Part shown: one piece after another, positions 51,531 to 63,387 of the stretch | Layout of the letters: every line of letters starts with the position of its first letter | How positions within the stretch are numbered: the first letter of the stretch is position 1 | The notes under the pieces: model-generated | Seen by the model: only the letters and a program-made list of their open reading frames with translations | The model's database searches: none | Told to the model about the DNA's origin: nothing | Origin: Talpa occidentalis | Lineage: Eukaryota; Chordata; Mammalia; Eulipotyphla; Talpidae | Assembly: GCF_014898055.3 (NCBI RefSeq) | Contig: NW_023602073.1 | Coordinates: 20,507,784 to 20,571,783 of the forward strand | Direction of reading: 5' to 3' | DNA length: 64,000 bases | Program-made: the position numbers and the translations under genes

Positions 51531-51585
51531 GACTATCAAAATCCTACCAGTGAGAAATATTCTTTGAAATTTAAAAATATTTCAA

Positions 51586-51888
51586 GGGCCTCCCCAGTGG
51601 CGCAGCAGTTGAGCGCTGGGTTGTGATGCTGCCCGTGGCCTCTGCGGCGCCGGTTGGATTCCTGGCTGCTCCCCGGCCACCAGAGGAGGGTCCCACATGG
51701 CGCACAGACCTCTCCTGCCGCCCGCTGCTCCCCTCAGCAGTGTACTTCGGTCCTTCTGCCTGCTCTGCTCCCCGCTCTGGCTCTGGTGAATTCTCTCACC
51801 CTCCCGCAATTCTGACTGTACCCAGTGCCTGTATAAACAAAACAAACAAACAAATAAATAAATAAAACATGCCTCTATTAAAAAAAAA
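51586..51888 (+). mobile_element. tRNA-derived SINE, full form, young
   Basis: Long form with the CTGCTCCCCGG extension, closely similar to 40067-40378 and 57978-58301, following the third assembly gap. Confidence 0.92.
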
Positions 51889-51911
51889 AGTTATTAAAAA
51901 AAATATATCAA

Positions 51912-52140
51912 GATAGCACCTCCCTTGTGGCCTAGGGGTAAAGTCTCAGTGCTATCACCACTACATCCCATCCAGGGCTAACCCACATATGGCACAGCAC
52001 ACCTCTCTTGTCTTGCCCACTGCTCCCCTCAGCAGTGTATTTCAGTAATTCTTCTGGTTCTGCTCCTAACTCCGTCTCACCCCACACACCTCTGGCCTAC
52101 TCCCCAGTTCTTCTACACACACAAAAACAAATTAAAATTT
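51912..52140 (+). mobile_element. SINE with divergent head (second lineage)
   Basis: The head GGGGTAAAGTCTCAGTGCTA resembles that at 22183; the body is diverged and the tail is nearly lost. Confidence 0.75.
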
Positions 52141-52329
52141 ATAAAATATTAAAAGATAGGTGGCACTAGCATAATCTGGAATAAATCTATTTCTCTAGAC
52201 TGAAACCCTGTCAAAGTTCATTTTTATACTTAATCTCCTCTCTGTCTGAACCCTCTCACTGCAAACCACTGTAGCTTTTCTCTTACACGTCACCTGCTCA
52301 TCACCTAAGTAGACTCACTAGGTCTGGAA

Positions 52330-52880
52330 TGTGAGCCTTTTGTGGGCTTTGAGACCTGGGATGCTGATCATAAAGGACCCAACAGATGGGGGACTGCTGT
52401 CAGCTACAAGCAGTAATTCTTTATTTTTCTCAGCATGGTTATATAGGAATTGTGAACAAGGACGTCTGTGTTTTATCATAAGTCACAGAAAACAAACAAC
52501 CTTGCCTTGCATGCCATGTACATGAGCCCAAGCACGCCATGTACCTTTGGGCTTATCCAGACATGCCTGTCCTTGTGGATAGATGCTGCACTAAGTTACA
52601 ACCGAGGAGACTTCCAAGGACGGCACAAGTACAGGGCGTCCCTCCCAGGCGGTTTGCCATCCTGGCACACGCGAGTCTGCTCAGCATTTCTGTCAGCCCC
52701 TTTTCCTTGCTGTCCTCAGGTCACCTCTCGATAATCCTTATGCAACACTGCAAGGTATCTGTACTAACGATGACATCCAGGACAACAACACAGTGGGTAG
52801 AAGGGTCACCATTATTTTGATGTTCCTGCTCTTCTATGCAGCTGACAACGACAACTACAGTTTCCCCTCCTCCCCACACA
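52330..52880 (-). mobile_element. Solo LTR, ERV2/betaretrovirus-like
   Basis: Read on the minus strand it starts TGTGTGGGGAGG and ends GGCTCACA. It has a TATA-like CTATATAACC (about 52437-52446), AATAAA just downstream in GAAAAATAAAGAATTACTGC, and an R-U5 like ending. I could not find a matching target-site duplication (AGTCA against TTCCA), so the ends or history are uncertain. It lies downstream of the TRIM-like pseudogene. Confidence 0.72.
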
Positions 52881-53280
52881 TGACTTCTGATGCTATCAAA
52901 CAAACTTGGAGCACTCACCCCTCTGAACTCTGGCTACCCTGGTAGTCAGACCAAGAGCTGGGAAATCAGAGATCTGCCCTCTGAAGATGGGTGGAAAGGA
53001 CAATGTATACCTGTGGCTGTTATCTTACAAGCTCCACTCATTAAGATGAACAGCTACAGTATTTTTAGTCTTTGTATCTATTCACCAGATTTACTTAGCA
53101 TCCACTAAATAAATTTAGTGCAGATTTATTTAGTATCCACTCAGAATTGGGCACTGTTTCAGGTAAAGAAAAATGTAAGTGAAGGAAAGACTAAGTTTCT
53201 TCCCTGATGGAACTTTTATTATATTCTCTAGGATGGTTACACCAAGAAGGAGGCTACAGAACCTATTCCTTTCTTTACTG
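52881..53280. other. 3' flank of TRIM-like pseudogene
   Basis: Probable former 3'UTR with AATAAA-type signals on the minus strand (near 53124 and 53215). No other gene is seen. Confidence 0.45.
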
Positions 53281-53642
53281 TTACTGTGAATTTATGAATA
53301 AAGTGGAACCTTGAGAAACACCAAAAAAGGGCCGGAGAGTACCAGAGAAAGAGGCCCTTGGGAAGGTGAAGATGTGGGAGACAGTCATGTTGTCACACAT
53401 CCTGTAAAAGGACACACAGCCTCACACACAAAAACCCCAAACACCCAGATTTGCTCCTTCAGAGTAAGGCAAGTTGGGGGATAGGTAAGGGCTACATACT
53501 CTTTCCCTTTCCACAATCTGATGACCCAGAATCCACACTTAGGTTGCAGACTCATGGGAGAACCTTTGGGTACTTTTTCCAGACAGACTCCTAAATCCCA
53601 CCCAGAATCTCCTCTCACATCCACTTCAAAGTAATGTCTTCC
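53281..53642 (-). pseudogene. TRIM-like PRYSPRY exon, 3' (SPRY) half
   Basis: The segment starts GRHYFEVDVRGDSGWDLGVC directly at the 5' end of the L1 and runs through GFWVIRLWKGKEYVALTYPP to WVFGVF. A frameshift at about 53401-53425, where DYEAG.VSFY is expected, moves the remainder ([19 protein letters not shown]) to another frame ending at TAA 53283-53281. About 360 bp are preserved. The sequence below 53280 is 3'UTR-like and contains AATAAA-type signals on the minus strand. Confidence 0.88.
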
Positions 53643-56600
53643 CATCAGAGAAAACACATACGTAGTGGGAGACTTCAACACACCACTAACAACAATGGAC
53701 AGATCAACAAGACAAAAAATAAGTAAAGACACTAAAGCTCTAAATAAGGACCTAGAGCGCTTGGGCTTAACAGACATCTATAGAACACTAAACCCAAAAA
53801 AAACAGAGTACACATTTTTCTCAAGTGCACACGGATCATTCTCCAGGATAGATCACATACTGGGACACAAGACAAACATCAACAGATACACCAAGATTGA
53901 AATCATACCAACCATCTTTTCTGACCATGAAGGCATCAAGCTAGAAATAAACCATAAAAAGAAGGTAAGGAACTCTCCTACCTCATGGAGATTGAAAACC
54001 ACACTACTGGAAGTCCACTGGACTAACGAGGAGATCAAAGAAGAAATTAAAAAATTCTTTGAATTGAATGACAAGGAGGACACCAATTTCCTAAATGTAT
54101 GGGATGCAGCAAAGCAGTAATAAGAGGAAAATATATAGCAATAGAGGCTCACATCAAGAAACAAGAAAGAACTCAAAGAAACAACCTAATCTCGAAGCTC
54201 AAAGATCTAGAAAAAGAACAACAACAAAAAAGAAACCCAAAACCAGTAGAAGAAAAGAAATAATAAAAACCAAAGCAGAATAAATGAAATCTAAATTAAA
54301 AAAACAATCCAAGATCAGTGAAACCAAGAGCTGGTTCTAGGAAAATCAATAAAATAGCCAGGCTCACAAAGGAAAAAAGGGAGAAAGCACAAATAAACAG
54401 GATCATCAATGAAAGAGGAGAAATCACAACGGACACAGAAGAAATCAAAAGAATAATCAGCAACTACTATGAACAGTTATATGGAAACAAGTTCAACAAT
54501 CTAGAGGAGATGGACAAATTCCTACAACTCTACAATCACCCAAAGCTAGATAAAGAAGAAATAGAACACCTAAACAGACCAATTACAAGCAGCGAAATTG
54601 AAATGTAATCAAAAACCTCCCCAAAAACAAAAGCCAGGACCTGATGGATTTACAAATGAATTCTACTAAACATTCAGAGACGAATTAGTGCCTATCCTTC
54701 ACAAACTCTTCCAAAAAATTGAGAAGGAAGGGATAATACCAAACACGTTCTATGAAGCAAACATTACACTAATACCAAAACCAAACAAGGACAACACAAA
54801 AAAGGAAAACTACAGGCCATCTCTCCGAATGAACACTGATGCAAAAATCCTCAACAAAATTTTAGCTATCAGAATCCAACAATGTATCCATAAGATAATT
54901 CACCAAGACCAAATAGGATTCATGCCAGGGACACAAGGATGGTTCAACATCCAAAAATCAATCAAAGTTATCCAACACATCAACAAAAAGAAATATAAAA
55001 ACCATATGATAATATCAATAGATGCTGAGAAAACTTTCGACAAAGTGCAACAACTATTCATGATAAAAGCCCTTGAAATTCTTGGGATACAAGGAACATA
55101 CCTCAACATCATAAAGGCCATATATGACAAGCCAACAGCCAGTATCATTCTCAATGGTGAAAAGTTGAAAGCATTTCCATTAAGATCTGGAACAAGACAA
55201 GGATGTCCACTCTCACCACTGCTTTTCAATATAATACTGGAAGTCGTGGCCAGAGCAATAAGACAAGAGAAAGACATCCAAGGAATCCAAATAGGAAAAG
55301 AAGAAGTCAAACTATCACTATTTGCAGATGATATGATAATATACATAGAGAACCCCAAAAACTCCACAGAAAAACTAATTCAACTCATCAATCAATTCAG
55401 TAAAGTGGCAGGATACAAAATCAACACGCAAAAGTCAATAGCCTTCCTATACACAAAAAATAAATCTGAAGAAGAAGAAATTAAAAAAACCATCCCTTTT
55501 ATTATTGAAACAAAAAAAATCAAATACTTGGGGATAAATCTAACATAAGAGGTAAAGAACCTATATAAAGAAAACTATAAAACACTGTTAAAAGAAATAG
55601 AAGAAGACACAAAGAAATGGAAAGACATCCCCTGCTCATGGATTGGAAGAATAAACATTATTAAAATGGCCATCCTACCAAAAGGAATATACAGATTCAA
55701 TGCTATTCCAATCAAAATTGCAATGTCATTCTTCAAAGAAATAGAACAATTATTGATGAAATTCATATGGAATCACCAAAAAACCCCAAATAGCCAAAGC
55801 TCTCCTGAAAAAAAAAAAGAAGGGAATGGAGGCATCACACTCCCAGACTTCAAACTATACTACAAAGCCATAATCATCAAAACGGCATGGCATTGGAACA
55901 AGAACAGACACACAGACCAATGGAATCAAATAGAAAATCCAGAAATAAACCCACAGATTTATGGTCAACTAATCTTTGACAAAGGAGCAAAGAAAGTTTG
56001 TTCAATAAATAGTGCTGGGAAAACCTCCTTGTCATTCAATTCAAAGAATTTTTAAATTTCTTCTTTGATCTCCTCGTTAGTCCAGTGGACTTTCCAGTAG
56101 TGTGGTTTTCAATCTCCATGAGGTAGGAGAGTTCCTTACCTTCTTTTTATGGTTTATTTCTAGCTTGATGCCTTCATGGTCAGAAAAGATGGTTTCAAAA
56201 TGGATTAAAGAACTAGACATAAGACCTGAAACCATAAAATACATAAAAGGAAATATAGGCGAAAACACTACGTGATATGCACATCAAAGACATCTTTACA
56301 GACACATCACGCAAAGCAGTGATAGTGAAGGCAAAGATAAACAGCTGGGACTACATCAAATTAAAGAGCTTTTGCACAGCAAAAGAGACAATAACAAAAA
56401 CAAAGAGAAACCCCACCGACTGGGAGAACATTTTTGCACACAACACTAATGATAAAGGACTGATCACAAAAATCTGCAAAGAGCTGATGAGACTCAACAC
56501 AAACAAAGAAAATAATCCTGTCAAAAAATGGGCAGAAGAGCTAAAAAGAAACTTCTCTGAAGAGGAAATGCAAATGGCCAACAGGCATATGAAAAAATGT

Positions 56601-57372
56601 TCAACATCACTTGTAATCAGGGAAATGCAAATCAAAACTACCATGAGATACCATCTTACACCAGTGAGAATGGCACATATTAAAAAAACTAGCAACAACA
56701 AATGTTGGCAAGGATGTGGAGAAAAAGGAACTCTCCTGCACTGTTGGTGGGAGTGCAAACTGGTCCAACCACTATGGAGAACTGTGTGGAGATTTCTTGA
56801 CCTACTAAACATAGAGCTTCCATATGATCCAGCAATTTCACTCCTAGGTATTTACCCAAAGAACACAGAAACATCAATTCCAAAGAGCACCTGCACCCTA
56901 TGTTTATAGCAGCACTATTTACAATAGCTAAGCTTTGGAAACAGCCCAGATGCCCAAAAATAGATGACTGGATGAAGAAGATGTGGTACATATACACCAT
57001 GGAATAATACTCAGCATTCAAAAAAGATAAACACATGTAATTTGCAGCAACATGGATGGCGCTGCAAGGGCTCATGCTCAGTGAAATAAGCCAGAAAGAA
57101 AAAGAAAAATACCAGATGGTCTCACTCATAGCAGGAATCTAGAAAACTTAAATAAGGGACCAGGAAAATGAATAACAATAAGAAAGTGAAAATCAAAATC
57201 AACAAAAAACTATGAACCAGAGACACTCCATGGGTGGTGAGGGGCAGGGAGGGGAGGGATTGGGGTCAAAATAAGGGGATTGCAATTGTATGGGGAATAT
57301 AAAAATAAAATTTATTTATAAAAAAATAATGAAAAAAAACAAAATGAAAAGTTAAACAACAAAAAAAAAAAC
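53643..57372 (+). mobile_element. L1, 5'-truncated, inserted in TRIM PRYSPRY exon
   Basis: The element begins inside the ORF2 endonuclease region (equivalent to 47808 in the full L1 at 44930-51430), runs through RT and the cysteine-rich tail, and ends in the 3'UTR with its G-rich tract near 57230-57265 and an A-rich tail. The flanks are a 15-bp (53628-53642) and a 13-bp (57373-57385) copy of the same sequence, AAAGTAAT(GT)CTTCC. ORF2 has many frameshifts, so it is dead. It also contains a 170-nt inverted self-copy at 56024-56193. Confidence 0.93.
56024..56193. repeat. Inverted self-copy of 53911-54079 inside an L1
   Basis: The sequence is the near-perfect reverse complement of 53911-54079, an ORF2 segment of the same L1. 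It replaces about 63 nt that the intact L1 has at 50220-50282. Normal ORF2 sequence continues on both sides. This looks like a template switch during reverse transcription or repair. Confidence 0.9.
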
Positions 57373-57539
57373 AAAGTAATCTTCCTGAGGTGAAGCGCTC
57401 ACAGCCCAGGACCCAGGGTAGGTTAAGAAATCTTAGAGAAAATCCAAGGTTCAACTGCGGGCCTCCACAGGTCACTTGTCTTCGATCCTCGGAGACAATT
57501 AAGTGAGTATGAGCTGTATCTGGATCCAGGGTCACAGGA
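57373..57539 (-). pseudogene. TRIM-like PRYSPRY exon, 5' (PRY) half
   Basis: The exon begins after the acceptor TTTTATTTTGCAG. It reads TCCTGTGACC, then [20 protein letters not shown] and ending [12 protein letters not shown], the conserved PRY segment. Relative to relatives that read Q-V-S-V-T at the exon junction, one base is missing. It breaks off at 57373 where the poly(A) end of an inserted L1 begins. The last 13 bases (57373-57385) are one copy of the L1 target-site duplication. Confidence 0.88.
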
Positions 57540-57602
57540 CTGCAAAATAAAACAAACAGAAAACAAAAAAAACATGTTTTTAATGTGTTTAGTTTTCAGT
57601 AA

Positions 57603-57800
57603 ACTAGCCTGTGTTCAAATGTGAGCTCTGTTTCCTGCTGGGTGCATGAGTCATCCCCTATCTGTTAAATATAAAGCAGAAATCCTATGTCACAGAGAAT
57701 GGTGTGGAAGATGTTTAAATGAGCTAACATAAGCGTAAGGGTTGGTGAAATTCCTGGTATATGGGAAATGATCATTAATGGATAGTAAAAATAAATATCA
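57603..57800 (-). mobile_element. MIR SINE
   Basis: Reverse-strand match by eye to the MIR consensus, e.g. the 'aatgagctaacataagcg' and 'cctggtatatgggaaatgat' phrases. Ancient mammal-wide repeat in the TRIM-like intron. Confidence 0.65.
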
Positions 57801-57977
57801 TCATCACCATCTCACCACTCAGAGAAGCCAAGGACCAGAACTACCCAGAGTGATAATGTTACTGTCCCCCCAAAGTCCTTCATCTCCTATCTAGGACAAC
57901 TAGGAATCACAGAAGATTTGAGTAGAGCGAGCCCTTCCATTTTAATAATAACCACCCACACCAAGAATAAGAAAGGA

Positions 57978-58301
57978 GGGCCTCCCCGGTGGCGCAGCGG
58001 TTGAGCGCTGGGTTGCGAAGCTGCCCGCGCCCGAGGCGCCGGTTCGATCCCCGGCTGCTCCCCGGCCACCAGAGGAGGGTCCCACATGGCGCGCAGACCT
58101 CTCCTGCCGCCCGCTGCTCCCTCAGCAGTGTACTTCAGTCCTTCTGCCTGCTCTGCTCCCTGCTCTGGCTCTGGTGAATTCTCTCACCCTCCCGCGCTTC
58201 TGACTGTACCCAGTGCATGTATAAACATAACAAACAAACAAAACAAATAAATAAATAAAAAGCATGCCTCCATACAAAAAAAAAAATAAAAAAAAAAAAA
58301 A
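57978..58301 (+). mobile_element. tRNA-derived SINE, full form, young
   Basis: Long form flanked by AAGAATAAGAAAGGA at 57963-57977 and 58302-58316 without mismatch. It lies in an intron of the TRIM-like pseudogene. Confidence 0.93.
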
Positions 58302-59497
58302 AAGAATAAGAAAGGAAAATAACAAAGCTAAGGACATAGCTTATTACTGAAGGCCCAGAATTTTTCCCAGACCTCAGGAAACCTGCCCCATGCTTTTTAA
58401 AGTATAAGCTTTTCTGTCTTGTATCAGCTAATGGATTAGCTGTAATGGAAACCAATACACATAAAAAACATGTAACTATTGATAGGGTCAAGTAAAATAG
58501 AAAAATATATGATAAACTTAAGTGTGACACTGAGCAGCTGAGCAGTATTAAAATGAACAGAAGTTGTAGCAACAGAGTTAAGTAAACACTGTGTTGGGGT
58601 GAAACACTGATTACTGGACTCCAGCAGTAAGGGAAATCAAGTTGCAGAAACTCTTCCTGTCATGGGGGCTCACTTTTCCCCCTCAAGATCACTCCACACC
58701 TCTCTCCACTCTGCTGTTCCCAGTAAAGCTGACCCCTGCGTACACGTCTCCCAGGCTCCATTTTCTCTGACTTCTACTTTCTTCAGCCAACAGAAGCACA
58801 GAGGAGATGATAAGGCAAAGACAGACTGCCCCAGTGGGCTGGGGGTGCAATGCAAATAGCTTAGAAATCAATAGTAAAGGGCCAAATATAGAGAAATATG
58901 AATAGAAAAACATCTACATCATAATATAATATATATACAATTGAACAATTAAAAATGCTTCATATAAAAAAGTCAATAGTGAAACAGTGAGTGACAACTG
59001 TTTTAAGCCTATCAGAAGATATGGGACATAACAGGCTTTCACAGATCAATAAAGTCAAGAACTTAACAGAAACATTCTCAAAACAGAGTAAACCCTGGGT
59101 AATCACAGAAGCCCACAGGGTCGATGGACTTGCAAGCAAAAAGAAACTGAACCTCTTTAGTGAAAAGAGAGAAATAAAATTAAGTCCATAAACAGATACC
59201 AGATTAAATCTATCGGGTTGTCAAAAGTGTTCAATAGTGAGACAAGTCACACATGGGAGGTTCCTACTGTGGGTTGGAAACATTCATACAATTTTAAGAT
59301 CTGCAGAGCTTGTAAAAGTAAAACGTGCGTCCCTGTATAGTACAGATTCCATTCAAGGTACATCTGAGCAATCCATTCAAGAAAAGAAGGAAGCATGGGC
59401 CAGAAATGTTCACAGAAGTATTTTGTGCATAACAATTTAAAAAAACCAAGGAAATAACAAGTGACTTCAAGCCTTCCATTAAAAAAACATCACATTC

Positions 59498-59625
59498 GGG
59501 CCTCCTCTGGTGGCGCAGCGGTTGAGCACTGGGCTGCGAGGCTGCCTGCAGGCTCTGTAGCGCTGGTTCTTTCCCCAGCCATCGGCGAGAGTCCCACCAA
59601 AAAAAAAAATTAAACAAACAAACAA
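59498..59625 (+). mobile_element. Head-only SINE
   Basis: Head, then GGCGAGAGTCCCACC and an A-rich tail; flanked by AAAAAAA(CA)TCACATTC repeats at 59481-59497 and 59624-59638. It lies in an intron of the TRIM-like pseudogene. Confidence 0.9.
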
Positions 59626-59674
59626 AAAAATCACATTCATTGATTACCACACTGCAAAGTGACAAAGAGTTCTA

Positions 59675-59790
59675 GAGCTATGGACTGAGTTCCCAGACCT
59701 CCACTGTGGGGACTTACAGCACTCATTTCACCTGCTATGTCTCAGATTCCTCATCTGTATCAAAGCCCCGAAAAGGAGGACTGTGAATAA
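59675..59790 (-). mobile_element. MIR fragment
   Basis: The phrase CTCAGATTCCTCATCTGTAT is the MIR core. Ancient and partial. Confidence 0.6.
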
Positions 59791-61834
59791 AACAGGAGAG
59801 CACATGCGGAGTCTTCTCATCAGAAGACAAAATTCCTAAACAAGCGAATCAGCCACAGAAAGAGAGCGCTCACTTAGGCAAGTGGAACCTTACAGGTGGC
59901 AGTGCCTGTTGCTTCACTGGAACAAGCTACCTGGCAACAGGCATCAGGATAACACCTTCCAGCAACCTCGGCCTTAGGAACATGCCACAGAAATGAAAGC
60001 TCCAGGATACAAGGCTGTTTGACTAGAACATCACTGCAGCATTGCTGTCACCCCCAGTGCTGGAGAGCCTGAGGCCCCATCAGCAGAGATAAGGTTACAT
60101 ATAATTAGGATAGTCTCATGGAGTGGTAGTTTTAAATGTCATAGGTGACATAGGAAGAGACTTCAATAAATTATATTAAATGCTTGTACAAACATAGAAA
60201 GACCTAGATTTTGCTGCCTTGAGAAGTAGAACTGGAAATGGGGAGGGAAATGTGAGATTTTTCTTCATGCCTATTCTATTCTATTTAATTGATTACAATT
60301 TATTTGTAAAAATGATTTATAGAAAAAAACAATAAATTTAGTTTTATTATTACTAATAGTGTAATTATGTATATTATTAATAATATACATAATATGTATA
60401 GTAATATATTATATAGTATTAAAACTATTAACATTTTTGCATTATAGTAAAATTAATATAATATATAGTACAGTGTATTATATATTACTATAGTTATTAA
60501 TGTTATTATATTATAGTAAAAAATAGCCAAAGGCTTTAATAATGAGGGTTTTAAAAAGGTGATATATTTAATTAAGAGATAAGCCCATTTCAGAAACAGA
60601 CTGCCTTAAACCTCCTTGAAATGCCATGTATGAAATATAAAAGAAGGCAAATCAGCTTACTGAACTCTGGACATGACTTTCATAAAGTTCTGATTTTTCC
60701 TTCCTTGCATCTTTATGAATTCAAATTCTCAGATACTGTTTTTGGTGGCTACCACTGACATTAACGTGACATTAACTGACATTTACATAAAAATCTATAA
60801 TCCCTTGTTTACAAAAACTGGGTATAGGGGCAAATATTAAAATTCAGAATATTTTTGATGTTTTAAATACATAACAATAATACACACTACATGGTGTACC
60901 CACCCCCAGCAGGGGCTATGTCAGCCGCATCCTCATAACCTTGCATGAAGTAGGATAAGTAAAGGTCTCCAGTAGTCTCATATCAGTGTGACATAGGATT
61001 AGCCACTGAGAGAGGACAGATCCAAGGTGGTGTGCATGACCTCTGCCTCTTCATTTTACAGTCTTATAACACTTCTTCCATTTAACTGTGGGCATAACCT
61101 AAGATGCCTCTGATCGATTACCTCCAACCACTGGCAAAAATTATGGGATGTGACCCCTTGATTATATTTCACTATGTGATTCCATTTTAATAGCTGACTT
61201 ACTCTGGAGATTGTCTCTCCTGAGCTCGCTTGCAAGAAATAATTGGCCATGTTGGGCAGCCTATGTGTAAATTGATGAGTGGTGACTTTCAGAAGCTGGG
61301 GGTGCTTCCAGAGAACAGGTGGTAAGAAGTCAGGACCTAAATGCTATAACCATAAAGAAATTAATTCTGCCAACAACTGGAAGAAGACTGGAAGAGGATT
61401 AACCCCCCATTGATCCACCAGATAAGCCCATAGGTGCTCCGTGTGACCCCATCTTAGCTGTCCCCAGATGTCTGACACATGATACTGAGAGATAAAATGT
61501 GTTGTTTTTTTAAACACTAAATATTTGCAGCCGTACATAACTAAAGCAGTCACCAAATCTTTCCAGTTAGGTCTCATTTTGTGGTAAATGAGTGATAGAA
61601 AATACTTAGTTGTCAAGCCATTTGAATTTTGTAATTGTAGCTAAGAGGTGATGGAAATATAGCTGGCACTGATTAAGAGAATCAAGGGACAGGATTACAA
61701 TGGGTAAAATGTGGTTTTTCGTTATTATTCTAACATTTACCATGTTGTCTGGGTCAAGGCCTTAAAACCATTAACCTTAAAGTCCATTATCCTCACCTAC
61801 TTTCTCAGACATGACTGAGACATTAACAATAAAC

Positions 61835-61995
61835 ATTACATACAAGACACTGTTCTAAATACTTCATACAGATTGATGCATTTCATCTTAATGACAAAAC
61901 AGTGAAATGAGAATTGTTAGTATTTTTACTTTTCAGGTGGGAAAATCAAGGAGGTCATATGTTTGGAATGACACAGTTAATAAATGGAAGAAAAG
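61835..61995 (+). mobile_element. MIR SINE
   Basis: Phrases CACTGTTCTAAATACTTCAT and ATGCATTTCATCTTAATGAC follow the MIR consensus. Ancient, between introns of the TRIM-like pseudogene. Confidence 0.7.
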
Positions 61996-62204
61996 GAGTT
62001 TGAAAAGCTTGCCCAGATCACCTGCATCCTGTGCCCCTGTCCAATCACTGAGGCATCCTAACAAGAGAGAAAGTGCGGCAGCCCTGTGAAAATAACTAAA
62101 CAACCGATGTGGCTATGAGCCTGTCCAGGGGCAGGTAGTGAACTCAGTTATAACTTAAGGTGCCTTTTGTCCACAGCACTTAAGAACTTGTTAACTTCAC
62201 AAAC

Positions 62205-62315
62205 CTTGGTAGCTCTTTAACATTTTCTTCAAATCCAAGTAAAGCTCAGAAATATTACACAGTCTGAAGCTCCAAAGACACAGCCTCTGGTACATTCAGC
62301 TTCACAGTCAAACTC
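62205..62315 (-). pseudogene. TRIM-like linker exon with 2-nt deletion and stop
   Basis: The acceptor is CTGATTCCAG and the donor is GTTTGTG. The reading frame SLTVKLNVPEAVSLELQTV continues into TAA because GTGTGT has lost one GT. Two bases later the expected frame returns (NISELYLDLKKMLKSYQ). The donor deviates from GTRAGT. The lesion is a 2-nt contraction in a GT repeat. Confidence 0.85.
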
Positions 62316-62410
62316 CTGGAATCAGCAGAGGACAGAGACATCTTCAGTGAACATTCCATGAAGCTCAATGTACCCCTACACCATCACCCCTATACTCATA
62401 CAGCACTTAC

Positions 62411-62433
62411 CGGCCCAAGGTGTCTCTCATGTC
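62411..62433 (-). pseudogene. TRIM-like 23-bp micro-exon
   Basis: The exon is exactly 23 bp, the hallmark size in class IV TRIM genes. It is bounded by a polypyrimidine tract plus CTTTAG acceptor and by a perfect GTAAGT donor. It reads DMRDTLG plus two bases of the next codon, in phase 0 with the preceding ...DLLQ exon. It is too short to appear as an open frame and was found by splice-site reading. Confidence 0.87.
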
Positions 62434-63387
62434 CTAAAGAGAAACAAAGGCACAATGTGATCGTGGAGCAGCATATCTTATGGAGCTTGACATGCAGGAC
62501 TAGCCTCTAATCATTTCTCCCAAAGAAGCGAAGAGACGAGCCAGCCACAGACAATGACAGCTACCAGGTAGAGTGATGCCCTCTGTCCCCTAGGGTACCA
62601 GCATGGCATCTAGTACTTCACCCACTGAGTCTAGTAACTTCCTTACTGTGACCCGTGCCTCTAATCACATCAGCCTGTAGGTTGCTTGGGGAAGAAGGAC
62701 AGAAGCTTCCTATGTCCCTCTGGAGATTTGCTTTCAGGGACCTAAAATCCTTCCAAGCAGCCCATGTTAGAGGCTTATCACAAATGTCCTCAGCGGTGAG
62801 CAGAGGCAGAGCCCCTGAGAGACCCACTCAGGTGGTGGCAGCAGGTGTCACCTGGTGACAGAGCTGTCACACTACATGCTCACAGCGTGACCTCCAGTTC
62901 TATGTAAGGAATGAGAAGAAACAGCTCTAGGATGTATGTGAAGGGGGTGGATCCTTCATGCAGCCTGAGCAAAGCCCCATAAGAGGTCTTGGAGCAAGAA
63001 CTACAAACAAATCAGGGAGAGTGTCTCATATGTTGTGGCTGACCCACTTTATCACCCACAAGTCAACCGGAGGAATCTTCTAGGAAAATGTCTGCAGTCA
63101 GGGTTCTGTACAGAGACAGATAGAAGCTCACAGACTCCTATGGTATGTATTGGCCAAGGATCTAGCCTATGTATGCAATGTGAATATATTTTATGATCCA
63201 CATAAAGGCACCCTATAGATTTCTGGGGGCCATATTCAAAAGAAACACTACTTTAAATTCCCTACAATGATTCCCCACCTCCCAGTGTAAGTGGAAGACC
63301 TTGCCATCTTCCCCTGCTTCTTTCCACGGTCCCCTTAACATTCGGGAACAGACATCTTTTCTGCATCCTCGCAGGGCACAGCCTCAC
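62434..63387. other. Intron between TRIM-like coiled-coil and 23-bp exons
   Basis: No gene or recognisable repeat is visible. Confidence 0.5.

Larger units (their letters stand above)
58302..62204. other. Intronic sequence of TRIM-like pseudogene
   Basis: Apart from the listed SINEs and MIRs, no gene is visible. Positions 60330-60520 are AT-rich with short palindromes, including a perfect 24-base one at 60367-60390. Confidence 0.5.

Noticed and set aside
53385..53777. 130-codon minus-strand frame as one gene
   Set aside because: Its N-terminal part is antisense L1; only the part from 53642 down is TRIM-like PRYSPRY sequence.
60367..60390. Perfect 24-base AT palindrome as a regulatory site
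   Set aside because: It lies in a long AT-rich low-complexity tract where palindromes arise by chance.
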